In this document: piece after piece, positions 1 through 9,694 of the stretch
How positions within the stretch are numbered: position 1 is the stretch's first letter
Layout: every line of letters begins with the position of its first letter
Source: Pelagimonas phthalicica
GTDB taxonomy: Bacteria > Pseudomonadota > Alphaproteobacteria > Rhodobacterales > Rhodobacteraceae
Direction of reading: 5' to 3'
Assembly: GCF_004364805.1 (NCBI RefSeq)
Contig: NZ_SOAP01000005.1
Coordinates: 62,001 to 126,000 of the forward strand
Length of the DNA: 64,000 nt
Translations under genes and position numbers: made by a program
The notes under the pieces: generated by a model
The model's database searches: none
What the model saw: only the letters and a program-made list of their open reading frames with translations
Told to the model about the DNA's origin: nothing

Positions 1-487
1 TTCTCATAACGCAATTTTTCGCCAACCTTAACGTCAACTTAGGAAAGTGCAAGTGAATTTCGCAGTGCGAACGGGTACCTAGTTCCGAATCGGTTGTGTA
101 AGGTGTCCGATTGCGGAGGGCGTAGGTTCTTCCGGGAAAGATTTATCCTGTTTAGGTGCGCCGTCTTCGCTTGAGTATCGTAAGTCCGTTATCAACTCTC
201 AAATAAAATCAATAAAACCATATGCTTGGAGTCATTGGCCCAAACCAATGGTTCGAGCGAATTCTTTTTTTTGCCCTCATTATTAGAGCCGTCACTAGAT
301 ATTTTTTCCAATGGGTTGACGTACGTGGTCGTCACAATTATCAATTTCGCTAAGCGGACACCTCGGCTGCATAGCGAAACATCATGTTTGCAATGGTTAC
401 CTCCCTGTAATGCTGAGGTCCCGCACCTATACCGGCGATCCGTAGCGACAAAGCAGCGGCAAGCCCTACGAGAGGATTGGCTATTAG
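1..487. other. Upstream non-coding region with a possible promoter
   Basis: No convincing gene is seen before the thiolase; short open frames here have no recognisable domain and no good ribosome binding site. A sigma70-like candidate promoter is TTGACG at 316-321, a 17-base spacer and TATCAA at 339-344, which could start the catabolic operon. An acyl-CoA ligase or regulator, if present, would lie further left, outside the window. Confidence 0.35.
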
Positions 488-1678
488 ATGCTGGAAGCAT
501 ATATTTTTGATGGTTTGAGAAGCCCATTTGGGCGTCATGCAGGTGCGTTGTCCGGCATCCGTCCCGACGACCTAGCTGCACAGGTTATGTCTGCAGTGGT
601 TGCGCGGTCTGAACTGCCAAGTGATCGGATCGAAGATGTTATCCTTGGTAACGTTTGCCAGTCCGGCGAGGACAGCCGAAATATTGCACGCTATGCGTCA
701 TTGCTGAGCGGCATTCGCGTCGAGGCGGGTGGCCTGACAGTGAACCGTTTGTGCGGTTCTGGTATGTCTGCGGTACTGGATGCCGCGCGCTGCGTAACTG
801 TCGGCGACGCCGACCTGTACCTCGCTGGCGGTGTTGAAAGCATGACGCGCTCGCCTTTCGTCGTGGCGAAATCTGAAAGCGCTTGGAACCGTGCACCAAA
901 GATTTTTGATTCAGCGATCGGAACGCGTTTCCCAAATCCGCGCATTGCCGAAATGTTCGGTGAATACGCGATGCCAGAGACCGCTGATAATGTCGCCAAA
1001 GAGTATGAAATTGAACGCGACGCCTGTGACGCGTTCGCATTCAACAGTCAGCAAAAGTTTGAAGCCGCGCGTGCCGATGGTTTTTTCGAAGGTGAGATTA
1101 CACCGATCACGATCAAAGGTCGCAAAGGCAAGGAAACTATCGTTGATGCCGATGAGCATCCACGCCCCGAAACGTCCCTTGAGAAGATGTCCTCCCTGCG
1201 CACTCTCTATCAAGGTGGCGTGACGACTGCGGCGAATGCCTCCGGTGTCAACGATGGTGCTGCAGCACTTATGATCGGGTCAAAGTCACTCAAGGCTCAG
1301 CCGCGCGCGCGCATCGTGTCCGGTGCCGTCGCTGGTGTACCACCACGCATTATGGGCATTGGTCCGGCCTATGCTGTTCCTAAGGCATTGGAGCGTGCCG
1401 GTCTGACAATGAACGACATGGACCTGATTGAAATCAATGAAGCTTTCGCAAGTCAAGTTCTGTCTTGCTGTAAAGCGCTGGATTTGAATCCGAACGACGA
1501 ACGTCTGAACCCGAATGGTGGTGCCATTGCAGTTGGTCACCCGCTTGGCGCGTCCGGTGGTCGGATTGTTCTGACGGCTCTGCGCCAGCTCGAACGCACC
1601 GGCTGCCGGTTTGCGTGCCTCTCCATGTGTACCGGGGTGGGCCAAGGCATCGCAATGATCATTGAGCGTCTGGACTAA
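488..1678 (+). CDS. Acetyl-CoA acyltransferase (thiolase), PimB-like
   Basis: A thiolase of 396 residues, the usual length. It catalyses CoA-dependent cleavage of 3-ketoacyl-CoA, releasing acetyl-CoA, in the cytoplasm. The nucleophilic cysteine lies in NRLCGSGMS (Cys89), followed by NEAFA, GHPLGASG (His351) and a second catalytic cysteine in CTGVGQG (Cys381). It is the first gene of a tightly spaced rightward operon; the fused hydratase/dehydrogenase begins 14 bases downstream. The gene set (thiolase, FadB-like fusion, large and small acyl-CoA dehydrogenases) resembles the pim operon for pimelate and other dicarboxylates. Substrate is therefore inferred only from context; beta-ketoadipyl-CoA thiolase or a general fatty-acid thiolase cannot be excluded. 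Enzyme class is certain, substrate is not. Confidence 0.93.
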   Translation: MLEAYIFDGLRSPFGRHAGALSGIRPDDLAAQVMSAVVARSELPSDRIEDVILGNVCQSGEDSRNIARYASLLSGIRVEAGGLTVNRLCGSGMSAVLDAARCVTVGDADLYLAGGVESMTRSPFVVAKSESAWNRAPKIFDSAIGTRFPNPRIAEMFGEYAMPETADNVAKEYEIERDACDAFAFNSQQKFEAARADGFFEGEITPITIKGRKGKETIVDADEHPRPETSLEKMSSLRTLYQGGVTTAANASGVNDGAAALMIGSKSLKAQPRARIVSGAVAGVPPRIMGIGPAYAVPKALERAGLTMNDMDLIEINEAFASQVLSCCKALDLNPNDERLNPNGGAIAVGHPLGASGGRIVLTALRQLERTGCRFACLSMCTGVGQGIAMIIERLD

Positions 1679-1692
1679 AGGGTACTATTTCG

Positions 1693-3777
1693 ATGTCACA
1701 TTCCGAAACACAAGCGGTGCGGACCGAGGTTGTTGGCAAGGCCGGGTTGATCATTCTGAATAACCCACCTGTCAATGCTTTGGGCCTTAAGCTTCGCGAA
1801 GGTATTGTAGATGCACTGAGTGAACTGAATGGTGATGCAAATGTCGAAGCCATCGTCATTTATGGAGAAGGCAAAGCGATCTCTGCAGGCGCGGATATCA
1901 CTGAATTTGGCAAAACGCCAAAGCTGCCAACGCTGCCCGAAGTTGTGAACGCGATCGAAACAAGCGAAAAGCCTGTTGCGACTGTCCTGCACGGTGTCGC
2001 TTTGGGTGGCGGCTTGGAGGTTTGCCTCGCGAGCCACGCGCGCGTGGCTTTGAAGGGTACCCTGCTTGGCCTTCCAGAAGTGACACTTGGCCTGTTGCCA
2101 GGCGCGGGTGGCACACAGCGACTGACGCGTCTTGTTGATCTTGAAACTGCGATCGACCTGATCACAAGTGGGCGCAAGGTTGACGCAGCAAAGGCTCTTG
2201 AAATTGGTCTGGTGGATCAGATCGGTCAGGGCGCGCCGCGTGATGTAGCGCTGAAAGCGGCAAACGACATCATTGAAGGCGACCTGAAAACACGCGTGAC
2301 CGGCGAACTCACAGCTGAGATCGATGTCGATGTTCTTGCGGCAGCGCAGGAAAAATACGACCGTAAACGCCCGAAATTGATCGCACCTATCAAAGCCGTC
2401 GAGGCCGCGTCGCACGCGGCAAAGCCAATTCAAGAAGGCGCGAAGCTAGAACGTGAACTGTTCCTGGAACTGATGGAAAGCCCAGATCGTCAGGGTCTTA
2501 TCCATGCCTTTAGCGCCGAACGCGCAACGCGTCAGTTCCCAGAAGCCGGTGCACAGCCGCGCGCCTGCGACACAGCTGGTGTGATCGGTGGCGGCACCAT
2601 GGGTGTCGGCATTGCGACCGCTATGCTCTTGGCTGGCATCACTGTCACGATCCTTGAAACTTCGACAGAACGTGCAGACAACGCGAAAGCAGCGATTGAG
2701 AAGAACCTCGCTTCAGCAGTAAAGCGTGGCAAACTCAGCGAGAAAGCTCGCGATGAGCGCCTTGCTTCATTGAGCGCGAGCGCTGACCTAACAGACCTTT
2801 CGGATGTCGATGTCGTTGTAGAAGCGGTGTTTGAAGATCTGGCTGTAAAGACTGAAATCTTCCAGAAGCTGGATAAAATCTGCAAGCCTGGCGCGGTTCT
2901 CGGCACGAACACATCTTACCTTGATGTGAACGATATTGCTGCAGCCACATCACGGCCAGAGTCGGTTGTTGGTCTGCATTTCTTCTCGCCCGCGCATATC
3001 ATGCGACTGCTGGAAGTCGTGGTTGCAGACAAAACCACAGATGACGTTGTCGCTACTGCATTGGCAATGGCCGCGCGCATGAAAAAAGTTGCGGTGCGTT
3101 CTGGTGTCTGCGATGGCTTTATCGGCAACCGCATTCTGGCACACTACCGCAAGGTCGCTGACTATTTGCTGTTGGACGGTAACTCCTTTGAGCAAGTCGA
3201 CAAAGCGCTTGAAGACTTTGGCTTTGCAATGGGGCCATTTGCCGTGGGCGACCTGGCCGGTCTGGATATCGGCTGGGCGACCCGCAAACGCAAAGCGCCG
3301 ACCCGTCCTGCGGAAGAGCGTTATGTGACCATTGCAGATCATATCTGCGAAAACGGCTGGTTCGGACGTAAAACCGGTCGCGGCTACTACCTTTACGGCG
3401 ACAGTAAATCGCGCGAACCTAACCCGGATGTTGTTGAAATCGTTGAGCAAGTTCGTGCTTCTGAAGGTATCGAACCGCGCGCGGTTTCCGATGAAGAAAT
3501 CGTTTCTCGATATATGACAGCCATGATTTCTGAGGCCTCTCGCGTGGTCGAGGAAGGCATCGCATTACGCCCAATCGATGTCGATGCAGTCTTCCTGTTC
3601 GGCTACGGCTTCCCGCGTCATCTTGGCGGGCCATTGAACTATGCAGACCGCGTGGGCGCCGCCCAGCTGGTTGCGCAAATTGAAACCTATGCAAAAGAAG
3701 ACCCGCATTATTGGCAAGTGCCATCACTGCTTCAAAAGCTGGCGGATTCTAACGGCAGTTTTGCCGATCTAAACTAA
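1693..3777 (+). CDS. Bifunctional enoyl-CoA hydratase / 3-hydroxyacyl-CoA dehydrogenase (PimF/FadB-like)
   Basis: A 694-residue fusion carrying out steps two and three of beta-oxidation. The N-terminal crotonase domain (about residues 10-190) has the oxyanion-hole segment ISAGADITEFG, the glycine stretch ALGGGLEV, and the glutamate-containing GLPEVTLGLLPGAGGTQ. The C-terminal half (from about residue 295) is an NAD-dependent 3-hydroxyacyl-CoA dehydrogenase with the Rossmann motif GVIGGGTMGVGIA and a C-terminal helical dehydrogenase domain. The length is close to monomeric FadB-type proteins (about 700 aa). It lies between the thiolase and two acyl-CoA dehydrogenases and ends 11 bases before the next start, so it is clearly co-transcribed. 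It would hydrate trans-2-enoyl-CoA and oxidise the product to 3-ketoacyl-CoA for the upstream thiolase. Confidence 0.93.
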   Translation: MSHSETQAVRTEVVGKAGLIILNNPPVNALGLKLREGIVDALSELNGDANVEAIVIYGEGKAISAGADITEFGKTPKLPTLPEVVNAIETSEKPVATVLHGVALGGGLEVCLASHARVALKGTLLGLPEVTLGLLPGAGGTQRLTRLVDLETAIDLITSGRKVDAAKALEIGLVDQIGQGAPRDVALKAANDIIEGDLKTRVTGELTAEIDVDVLAAAQEKYDRKRPKLIAPIKAVEAASHAAKPIQEGAKLERELFLELMESPDRQGLIHAFSAERATRQFPEAGAQPRACDTAGVIGGGTMGVGIATAMLLAGITVTILETSTERADNAKAAIEKNLASAVKRGKLSEKARDERLASLSASADLTDLSDVDVVVEAVFEDLAVKTEIFQKLDKICKPGAVLGTNTSYLDVNDIAAATSRPESVVGLHFFSPAHIMRLLEVVVADKTTDDVVATALAMAARMKKVAVRSGVCDGFIGNRILAHYRKVADYLLLDGNSFEQVDKALEDFGFAMGPFAVGDLAGLDIGWATRKRKAPTRPAEERYVTIADHICENGWFGRKTGRGYYLYGDSKSREPNPDVVEIVEQVRASEGIEPRAVSDEEIVSRYMTAMISEASRVVEEGIALRPIDVDAVFLFGYGFPRHLGGPLNYADRVGAAQLVAQIETYAKEDPHYWQVPSLLQKLADSNGSFADLN

Positions 3778-3788
3778 AGAGGCTCGCA

Positions 3789-4973
3789 ATGGATCTTGAA
3801 TTCAACGAAACGGAACTCGCATTTCGCGATGAGGTTCGCGCCTTTATGCGGTCCGAATTGCCGGAAGATATTTCTCGCAAGGTGATTTCCGGTAACGAGC
3901 TGACGCGCGATGACTATATGCGTTGGCAAGCGATTTTGAACGCCAAGGGTTGGCTGGCCACGACGTGGGAAGAAGAATATGGCGGCCCAGGTTGGGATGC
4001 CGTGCAACGCCACATCTTCTCAGAAGAGTCCGCCCTTCACGGTGCGCCGCGCATGCCACCGTTTGGTCTTGCAATGATGGGGCCAGTTCTCATCAAATTC
4101 GGAACTGAAGAGCAAAAATCCACGTTGCTTCCGCGCATTTTGGACGGGTCGGACTGGTGGTGTCAGGGCTTCTCTGAGCCAGGTGCAGGGTCTGATCTGG
4201 CCAGCATGAAAATGCGTGCTGAGCGGGACGGGGACGAATATGTCCTGAACGGTCAGAAAACTTGGACGACTCTTGGTCAATACGCCAACAAGATTTTCTG
4301 TCTGGTGCGGACTGCGTCAGAAGGCAAGCCACAGGCAAGCATTAGCTTCTTGCTCGTTGATTTGGACACACCTGGCGTTGAAATGCGCCCAATTCGTCTG
4401 ATTGACGGTGGATATGAGGTTAACGAGGTCTTCTTCACAGACGTCCGCGTGCCAGTTGAAAACCTGGTTGGCAACGAAAACGAAGGCTGGACGATCGCGA
4501 AATACCTGCTGACCCACGAGCGCACCAACATCGCTGGGGTTGGGTTCTCGATCATGGATCTTGAACGCTACAAGACGCTGGCGCAGGAAATCAAACGTGA
4601 CGGAATGCAACTGTCAGATCACCCAATTTATGCAGCGCGTGCTGCGGCAATTGAAGCTGATCTGGAAGCACTGCGCATTACGAACCTGCGCATTCTCGCG
4701 GAAACAAGGGATGGATCTGCTGGTGGTGTTGGCAGCTCGATGTTGAAACTCAAGGGCACCCAAGTGCGTCAAGAGCTTCAGGATCTCTATCGCTCGGCCA
4801 TTGGCCCTCGCGCAGCGACGCTCTCAAGCGGCCTGTCCCACAACGAAATGTCTGTACCTTACGACGCTGGTCAAGCGGCGCAGGTCTACTTCCTACATCG
4901 CAAGCTGTCGATATTTGGCGGCTCAAATGAAATTCAACGCAACATCGTTGCCAAAGAAATGTTCCGGGACTAA
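3789..4973 (+). CDS. Acyl-CoA dehydrogenase, large-subunit type (PimC-like)
   Basis: FAD-dependent acyl-CoA dehydrogenase of 394 residues, first step of beta-oxidation, passing electrons to ETF encoded just downstream. Visible family motifs are the substrate/FAD-binding QGFSEPGAGSDLASMK and the C-terminal IFGGSNEIQRNIVAKEMF. The length and the tandem pairing with a shorter, more divergent dehydrogenase match the pimC/pimD heteromeric arrangement. The start has a ribosome binding site (AGAGGC) about 7 bases upstream. Substrate is inferred: a medium-chain acyl- or dicarboxyl-CoA. A monomeric role without the second subunit is possible. Confidence 0.92.
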   Translation: MDLEFNETELAFRDEVRAFMRSELPEDISRKVISGNELTRDDYMRWQAILNAKGWLATTWEEEYGGPGWDAVQRHIFSEESALHGAPRMPPFGLAMMGPVLIKFGTEEQKSTLLPRILDGSDWWCQGFSEPGAGSDLASMKMRAERDGDEYVLNGQKTWTTLGQYANKIFCLVRTASEGKPQASISFLLVDLDTPGVEMRPIRLIDGGYEVNEVFFTDVRVPVENLVGNENEGWTIAKYLLTHERTNIAGVGFSIMDLERYKTLAQEIKRDGMQLSDHPIYAARAAAIEADLEALRITNLRILAETRDGSAGGVGSSMLKLKGTQVRQELQDLYRSAIGPRAATLSSGLSHNEMSVPYDAGQAAQVYFLHRKLSIFGGSNEIQRNIVAKEMFRD

Positions 4974-4977
4974 TTCG

Positions 4978-6060
4978 ATGGACTTTAATCTTTCCGAAGA
5001 TCACCAACTTCTGTCCAATACGTTGAACCGTTTTTTGGGCGATAACTACGACATTGAGAAGCGTAACGAAGCCGGCTTCACAGCACCCTACCACCTCCAA
5101 GACATGTGGAACGGTCTTGCCGAACTTGGTGTAATCGGCGCTCTTGTCAGTGAAGAAAAAGGCGGTTTTGGCGGTAGCGCTGAAGATATCTCCGTTGTTT
5201 TTGAAGAGCTTGGGCGCAGCCTGTGTGTGGAACCAATGCTGGGCACGCTTTTGGCGCTGCGTGTGCTTTCTGACCACGGTCAGGATGAGCGTGTAGAGCA
5301 AATCATTTCCGGTGAATCTCGCGCCGCACTCGCGGTCTATGAACCGAATATGAGTTGCGATTTGTCCGCTATGGAAGCCACTGCAGTTGAGCAAGACGGC
5401 GTTTGGCGTCTGAACGGGCGCAAATCCGCAATCTACGGTGCGCCTGGTTCTGATTTTGTTGTGGTTGCGGCTAAGACAGAATCCGGTACAGGACTGTTTT
5501 TTCTGGAAAATCCAGTTCTGATCTGCGCGGCCATGGTCGATGGCGGCGGCGTTGCTGATCTGGTTATGGAAAATACGGCTGCTGAATGCCTTGCTTTGGA
5601 TGCTGAGACCTCTTTGACAAGTGCCCTTGATCTTGGTCGCATTGCGCTTTGCGCAGAAGCGGTAGGTGCCATGTCTGCTCTGCAAGATCTTACTGTGGAT
5701 TACCTCAAGCAACGTAAACAATTTGGCACAACACTGAGCAGCTTCCAGGCGCTTCAGCACCGCGCGGTGAATATGCAAATCGAGATTGAGCAATGCCGCT
5801 CGATTGTGATCTCCGCTGTTGGCCAATTCGGTCAGCCCGGGGGCGAGCGAAATGTTTCCATGGCGAAAAACCTGATTGGACGCGCGGGCAGATTGATGTC
5901 GGAAGAGTCCATTCAGCTGCATGGCGGCATTGGCATGACCTGGGAATACCCTGGTGCGCACTTCGCCAAGCGTCTGGTGATGATTGACCACCAGTTGGGC
6001 GATCAAAACGATCATGCCATGCGCCTGATTGCGACGGGCGCGAAGCAGCTAGTGGATTGA
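4978..6060 (+). CDS. Acyl-CoA dehydrogenase, small-subunit type (PimD-like)
   Basis: A 360-residue acyl-CoA dehydrogenase-family protein beginning [10 protein letters not shown], four bases after the stop of the large-type dehydrogenase. Longer in-frame extensions into the upstream gene are rejected because they overlap it. The fold is shown by the N-terminal helical region, the C-terminal segment [16 protein letters not shown] (the usual FAD/dimer contact) and [16 protein letters not shown]. It lacks the GGSNEIQR ending of the large partner, as is typical of PimD/CaiA-like second subunits. It probably forms a heteromer with the preceding protein. Which subunit carries the catalytic base cannot be settled here. 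Confidence 0.88.
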   Translation: MDFNLSEDHQLLSNTLNRFLGDNYDIEKRNEAGFTAPYHLQDMWNGLAELGVIGALVSEEKGGFGGSAEDISVVFEELGRSLCVEPMLGTLLALRVLSDHGQDERVEQIISGESRAALAVYEPNMSCDLSAMEATAVEQDGVWRLNGRKSAIYGAPGSDFVVVAAKTESGTGLFFLENPVLICAAMVDGGGVADLVMENTAAECLALDAETSLTSALDLGRIALCAEAVGAMSALQDLTVDYLKQRKQFGTTLSSFQALQHRAVNMQIEIEQCRSIVISAVGQFGQPGGERNVSMAKNLIGRAGRLMSEESIQLHGGIGMTWEYPGAHFAKRLVMIDHQLGDQNDHAMRLIATGAKQLVD

Positions 6061-6109
6061 AAATAAACAAAAAATTTACGGATGTGAAACAGCTCAGAGA
6101 GGACGCATC

Positions 6110-6868
6110 ATGAAGGCCTTGGTACCTGTCAAACGCGTGATTGACTACAACGTAAAGGTTCGCGTTAAGGCGGACGGGAGCGGTGTGGATCTCGCGAATG
6201 TAAAAATGTCTATGAACCCCTTCGACGAAATTGCAGTCGAAGAAGCCATCCGCCTGAAAGAGGCCGGAAAAGTAGACGAAATCGTTGCCGTTTCCATCGG
6301 AGTGAAACAGGCGCAGGAGACTCTTCGCACTGCGCTTGCGATGGGGGCAGACCGCGCCATTTTGGTTGTGGCGACAGACGACGTGCATGCTGACATTGAA
6401 CCGCTTGCCGTTGCGAAAATCCTGAAAGCCATCGTGGATGAAGAACAACCGGGTCTGGTTCTTTGCGGCAAACAGGCGATCGACAACGACATGAACGCCA
6501 CCGGCCAGATGCTGTCTGCACTGCTGGGCTGGTCACAAGCGACCTTTGCCTCTGAAGTTGATGTCGAAGGCAACAGCGCCAAGATCACCCGCGAGGTGGA
6601 TGGTGGTCTTCAGACCATCTCTGTGAAGATGCCCGCGATTGTCACGGTTGACCTGCGTCTGAACGAACCGCGCTATGCCTCCCTGCCAAACATCATGAAG
6701 GCAAAGAAAAAGCCTTTGGATGAAAAGAGCGCAGCGGATTACGGCGTGGATGTTTCTCCGCGTTTGGAAGTGGTGAAGACCGAAGAGCCTGCGCAGCGCG
6801 CGGCTGGTATCACTGTTGGCTCCGTGGATGAGCTGATCGAGAAACTCAAAGAAGCGGGGGCTGTGTAA
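6110..6868 (+). CDS. etfB: Electron transfer flavoprotein beta subunit
   Basis: ETF beta, 252 residues, usual length. It opens with [19 protein letters not shown], the family signature, and contains [12 protein letters not shown] and a [16 protein letters not shown] segment that binds AMP. With ETF alpha it accepts electrons from acyl-CoA dehydrogenases in the cytoplasm and delivers them to ETF-quinone oxidoreductase. The start has a strong GAGAGGA-type ribosome binding site. Its stop overlaps the start of etfA (TAATG), so the subunits are translationally coupled. Roseobacters normally hold a chromosomal etfBA, so this is likely an extra, pathway-dedicated set. Confidence 0.96.
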   Translation: MKALVPVKRVIDYNVKVRVKADGSGVDLANVKMSMNPFDEIAVEEAIRLKEAGKVDEIVAVSIGVKQAQETLRTALAMGADRAILVVATDDVHADIEPLAVAKILKAIVDEEQPGLVLCGKQAIDNDMNATGQMLSALLGWSQATFASEVDVEGNSAKITREVDGGLQTISVKMPAIVTVDLRLNEPRYASLPNIMKAKKKPLDEKSAADYGVDVSPRLEVVKTEEPAQRAAGITVGSVDELIEKLKEAGAV

Positions 6869-7794
6869 TGGCTGTACTTCTTCTGGCGGAAGTCACTGGC
6901 GGCGAGCTGGCGATGGACGCAACCGCAAAAGCAGTAACTGCAGCGCAAGCGCTGGGTGACGTGACGGTTCTGGCGGCTGGCGCTTCTGCGGCAGCAGCGG
7001 GCGACGCGGCGGCGAAAATCGCAGGCGTGTCCAAGGTTCTGGTTGCGGAAGACGCTTCCTTGGGTCACCGCTTGGCGGAACCAACAGCGGCTTTGATCGC
7101 ATCCCTGGCGGGCGACTACGAGCACATCGTTGCTCCTGCGACCACAGACGCAAAAAACATCCTGCCCCGCGTTGCGGCACTTCTGGATGTGATGATCATC
7201 TCTGACGCAACGGCTGTTGTGGACGGCGCGACTTTCGAGCGTCCGATCTACGCAGGCAACGCGATCCAGACCATGAAATCATCTGACGCGAAGAAGGTCA
7301 TAACCTTCCGGACTGCAAACTTTGACGCAGCGGGCGAAGGCGGTTCTGCTTCCGTGGAAACCATCTCGGCAGCTGACAACCCAGGTCTGTCTGAGTGGGT
7401 TGAAAACAAGGTTGCCAAAAGCGATCGTCCAGAGCTGACTTCTGCGGGCATCGTGGTTTCTGGCGGTCGGGGTGTTGGGTCTGAAGAAGACTTTGCACTG
7501 ATCGAAACGCTGGCGGACAAACTGGGTGCGGCCGTTGGCGCGTCCCGTGCGGCGGTGGATTCAGGCTATGCGGCGAATGATCTGCAGGTCGGTCAGACCG
7601 GCAAGGTCGTGGCGCCAGAACTTTACGTCGCGGTGGGCATCTCCGGTGCGATCCAGCATTTGGCGGGAATGAAGGATTCCAAGGTGATCGTCGCGATCAA
7701 CAAGGATGAAGAAGCCCCTATCTTCCAAGTCGCAGACTTCGGACTAGTCGCAGACCTCTTCGATGCCGTGCCAGAACTCACTCAAAAGCTCTGA
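6868..7794 (+). CDS. etfA: Electron transfer flavoprotein alpha subunit
   Basis: ETF alpha, 308 residues. The C-terminal FAD-binding part is clear: a [12 protein letters not shown] loop, then [20 protein letters not shown], then [19 protein letters not shown]. The start overlaps the stop of etfB by one base. After the gene, 7795-7979 is non-coding and has a weak hairpin (CTTGG-AGG-CCAAG near 7798) without a strong T run. This may partly separate the oxidation genes from the TRAP transporter genes. The protein pairs with EtfB and hands electrons to the ETF-QO encoded at 11148-12803. Confidence 0.96.
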   Translation: MAVLLLAEVTGGELAMDATAKAVTAAQALGDVTVLAAGASAAAAGDAAAKIAGVSKVLVAEDASLGHRLAEPTAALIASLAGDYEHIVAPATTDAKNILPRVAALLDVMIISDATAVVDGATFERPIYAGNAIQTMKSSDAKKVITFRTANFDAAGEGGSASVETISAADNPGLSEWVENKVAKSDRPELTSAGIVVSGGRGVGSEEDFALIETLADKLGAAVGASRAAVDSGYAANDLQVGQTGKVVAPELYVAVGISGAIQHLAGMKDSKVIVAINKDEEAPIFQVADFGLVADLFDAVPELTQKL

Positions 7795-7979
7795 AGCTTG
7801 GAGGCCAAGATTAATAGAATTTTGCCGGCTTTTTATCCAATCAAAGCGATTGAAGGTCGGCGAATACCAAGGTGATGCGCACCTCAGAAAGAGAACTTCG
7901 CATCACCAACATTTATACCAGTGCGTTGCGCTCCGCATAAGTAAAGAGCGTTCAAACAATGTCTATCGGGAGAGAGACC

Positions 7980-8984
7980 ATGAACATAAAACTAGCACTG
8001 AGTGGTGTTGTAATGATGGCCTTTGCGACGGAAGCCGCGGCCACGGAATGGAATGTATCCGTATGGGGTAAGCGCCGTTCTTTCACAGAGCACATCGAAA
8101 AACTGAGTGAACTCGTGTCGGCGAAAACCAACGGTGAGTTCACTATGAATATTTCCTACGGTGGTTTGTCCAAGAACCGCGAAAACCTCGACGGTATCTC
8201 TATTGGTGCCTTCGAAATGGCGCAGTTCTGCGCGGGTTATCACCGTGACAAAAACCCAACAATCACAGCACTTGAACTGCCATTCCTCGGCATTGGCTCT
8301 CTTGAAGAAGAGATTGCCGTTTCCATGGCCGTTTACAACCACCCATCCACCATCGAAGATCTTGCACGTTGGAACGCAAAGCTGGTCATGCCAAGCCCAA
8401 TGCCGCAGTATAACCTAGTTGGTGTTGGTGAAGCACCGAGCTCTCTGGACGATTTTGAAGGCATGCGCATCCGTGCGACTGGCGGTATCGGCCAGGCTTT
8501 CTCTGAAATCGGTGCGGTACCAACCTCTGTGACAGCGACCGAAGCATACAATGCGATGCAATCCGGCGTTGTGGACAGCGTTGCCTTCGCTGAACACGCG
8601 CATATCGCATACCGCATTCTGGAAAACGGTGACTGGTGGACAACCAACCTGAACCCAGGCGTTGTGAACTGCCCGGTTGTGGTGAACATAGACGCATATG
8701 ATGCATTGTCTGATGCGCACCGCGAAGCGCTGGATTCCTCTATCGATGAGGCTCTGCAGCACTACTTGGCAGAATACGCCAAGATCTTTGACCGTTGGGA
8801 CGCCGCAATGACAGAATACGGCATCGAGCCAGTGACATTCTCTGATGAACAAGCCAATGCTTTCCGCGAAATGGCCGCTGGTCCAGTGCGCGACGCATGG
8901 CTTGAGAAAATGTCTTCTATCAACGTACCAGGACAGGAGCTGATCGATCTGATCAACGCGACACTGTCTGAGGTTCGTCAGTAA
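7980..8984 (+). CDS. dctP: TRAP transporter substrate-binding protein (DctP family)
   Basis: Periplasmic solute receptor of a tripartite ATP-independent transporter, 334 residues from the ATG at 7980, preceded by GGGAGAGAGACC. A signal peptide covers about the first 22 residues, with a cleavage region near ATEAAA. The body has the DctP-type core: NRENLDGISIGAFEM, LPFLGIGSLEEE, a FEGMRIRATGGI strand and ATEAYNAMQSGVVDSV. The ligand cannot be read from sequence. Next to CoA-thioester oxidation genes, an organic acid such as a dicarboxylate or a medium-chain acid is a reasonable inference. A stem-loop with a T run follows the gene and may raise its expression relative to dctQM. Confidence 0.92.
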   Translation: MNIKLALSGVVMMAFATEAAATEWNVSVWGKRRSFTEHIEKLSELVSAKTNGEFTMNISYGGLSKNRENLDGISIGAFEMAQFCAGYHRDKNPTITALELPFLGIGSLEEEIAVSMAVYNHPSTIEDLARWNAKLVMPSPMPQYNLVGVGEAPSSLDDFEGMRIRATGGIGQAFSEIGAVPTSVTATEAYNAMQSGVVDSVAFAEHAHIAYRILENGDWWTTNLNPGVVNCPVVVNIDAYDALSDAHREALDSSIDEALQHYLAEYAKIFDRWDAAMTEYGIEPVTFSDEQANAFREMAAGPVRDAWLEKMSSINVPGQELIDLINATLSEVRQ

Positions 8985-9000
8985 AACGTCAACCCTGATC

Positions 9001-9033
9001 GCCAGCTCGTTTTAACGGGCTGGCAATTTTTTT
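9001..9033 (+). terminator. Stem-loop with T run between dctP and dctQ
   Basis: GCCAGCTCG at 9001-9009 pairs with CGGGCTGGC at 9016-9024 (nine pairs, one G-T) around a TTTTAA loop, followed by AATTTTTTT. It looks like an intrinsic terminator but lies inside the operon, 18 bases before the dctQ start. That suggests partial termination, or 3' end protection giving extra dctP transcript, which fits the need for excess binding protein. Confidence 0.7.
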
Positions 9034-9050
9034 ATGAAGGGGAAACTCTC

Positions 9051-9683
9051 ATGGCAGGCTCAGCTTCTGTTCTGGAAGATCACTCACTGTTAAGTCGGTT
9101 AGACCGAACTCTCAATTTCACTGAGCGTCAGTTGGCTATCGTCTGCGGTCTGGCGACGTTGTCATTGATGCTTCTTGCAACGGTTTCCGTGGCAGGGCGC
9201 ATGTTCTTTAACGCACCGCTTCCAGGCTATATCGATTGGATTGAGCAGATCATGCCAGTGATTGCCTTCATGGCAATTTCATACACGCAGCGCGACGGTG
9301 GCCATATCCGTATGGACATTCTCGTTGGCCGGTTGCGTGGTCGGGTTTTGTGGCTTTTCGAATTGGTGACAACGATTGCCATTTTCATCCTCGTCATCGC
9401 GCTGATTTATGGGTCATGGGCGCATTTCGAAAGAAGTTTCGATTTCGCACGTCCAATGTGGAGCAATGACAGCTCCATCGATATTTCCCTGCCGCTTTGG
9501 CCTGCCAAACTCTTGGCGCCAGTGGCCTTTTCTGTGCTTGCCTTGCGGCTGGTCCTGCAAATCTACGCTTACGGCAAAGCCTTCTTCCTAAACATAAGCG
9601 AACCAATCGCAATACCGTTGGTTCAAAGCGCTGCAGAACAAGCCGCTGAAGAAGCGAAGCATGTTTCTGGCAGCCAAACGTAG
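9051..9683 (+). CDS. dctQ: TRAP transporter small membrane subunit (DctQ)
   Basis: A 210-residue integral membrane protein with four hydrophobic segments (roughly residues 30-50, 65-80, 105-125 and 150-170), as expected for DctQ. It contains the typical WIEQIMPVIAFMAISYTQRDGGHIRMD stretch in pieces: WIEQIMPV, then YTQRDGGHI. It bridges the periplasmic receptor and the large permease. The start is preceded by AAGGGGA. Its stop overlaps a possible GTG start of dctM at 9683. The C-terminal tail after about residue 180 is hydrophilic. Confidence 0.9.
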   Translation: MAGSASVLEDHSLLSRLDRTLNFTERQLAIVCGLATLSLMLLATVSVAGRMFFNAPLPGYIDWIEQIMPVIAFMAISYTQRDGGHIRMDILVGRLRGRVLWLFELVTTIAIFILVIALIYGSWAHFERSFDFARPMWSNDSSIDISLPLWPAKLLAPVAFSVLALRLVLQIYAYGKAFFLNISEPIAIPLVQSAAEQAAEEAKHVSGSQT

Positions 9684-9694
9684 TGAGACTACTT

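Noticed and set aside
226-510. Small open frame upstream of the thiolase
   Set aside because: Overlaps the thiolase start, no ribosome binding site and no recognisable sequence features.
4750-6015. Antisense open frame (421 aa) opposite the acyl-CoA dehydrogenases
   Set aside because: Overlaps two confident genes completely and lacks any domain.
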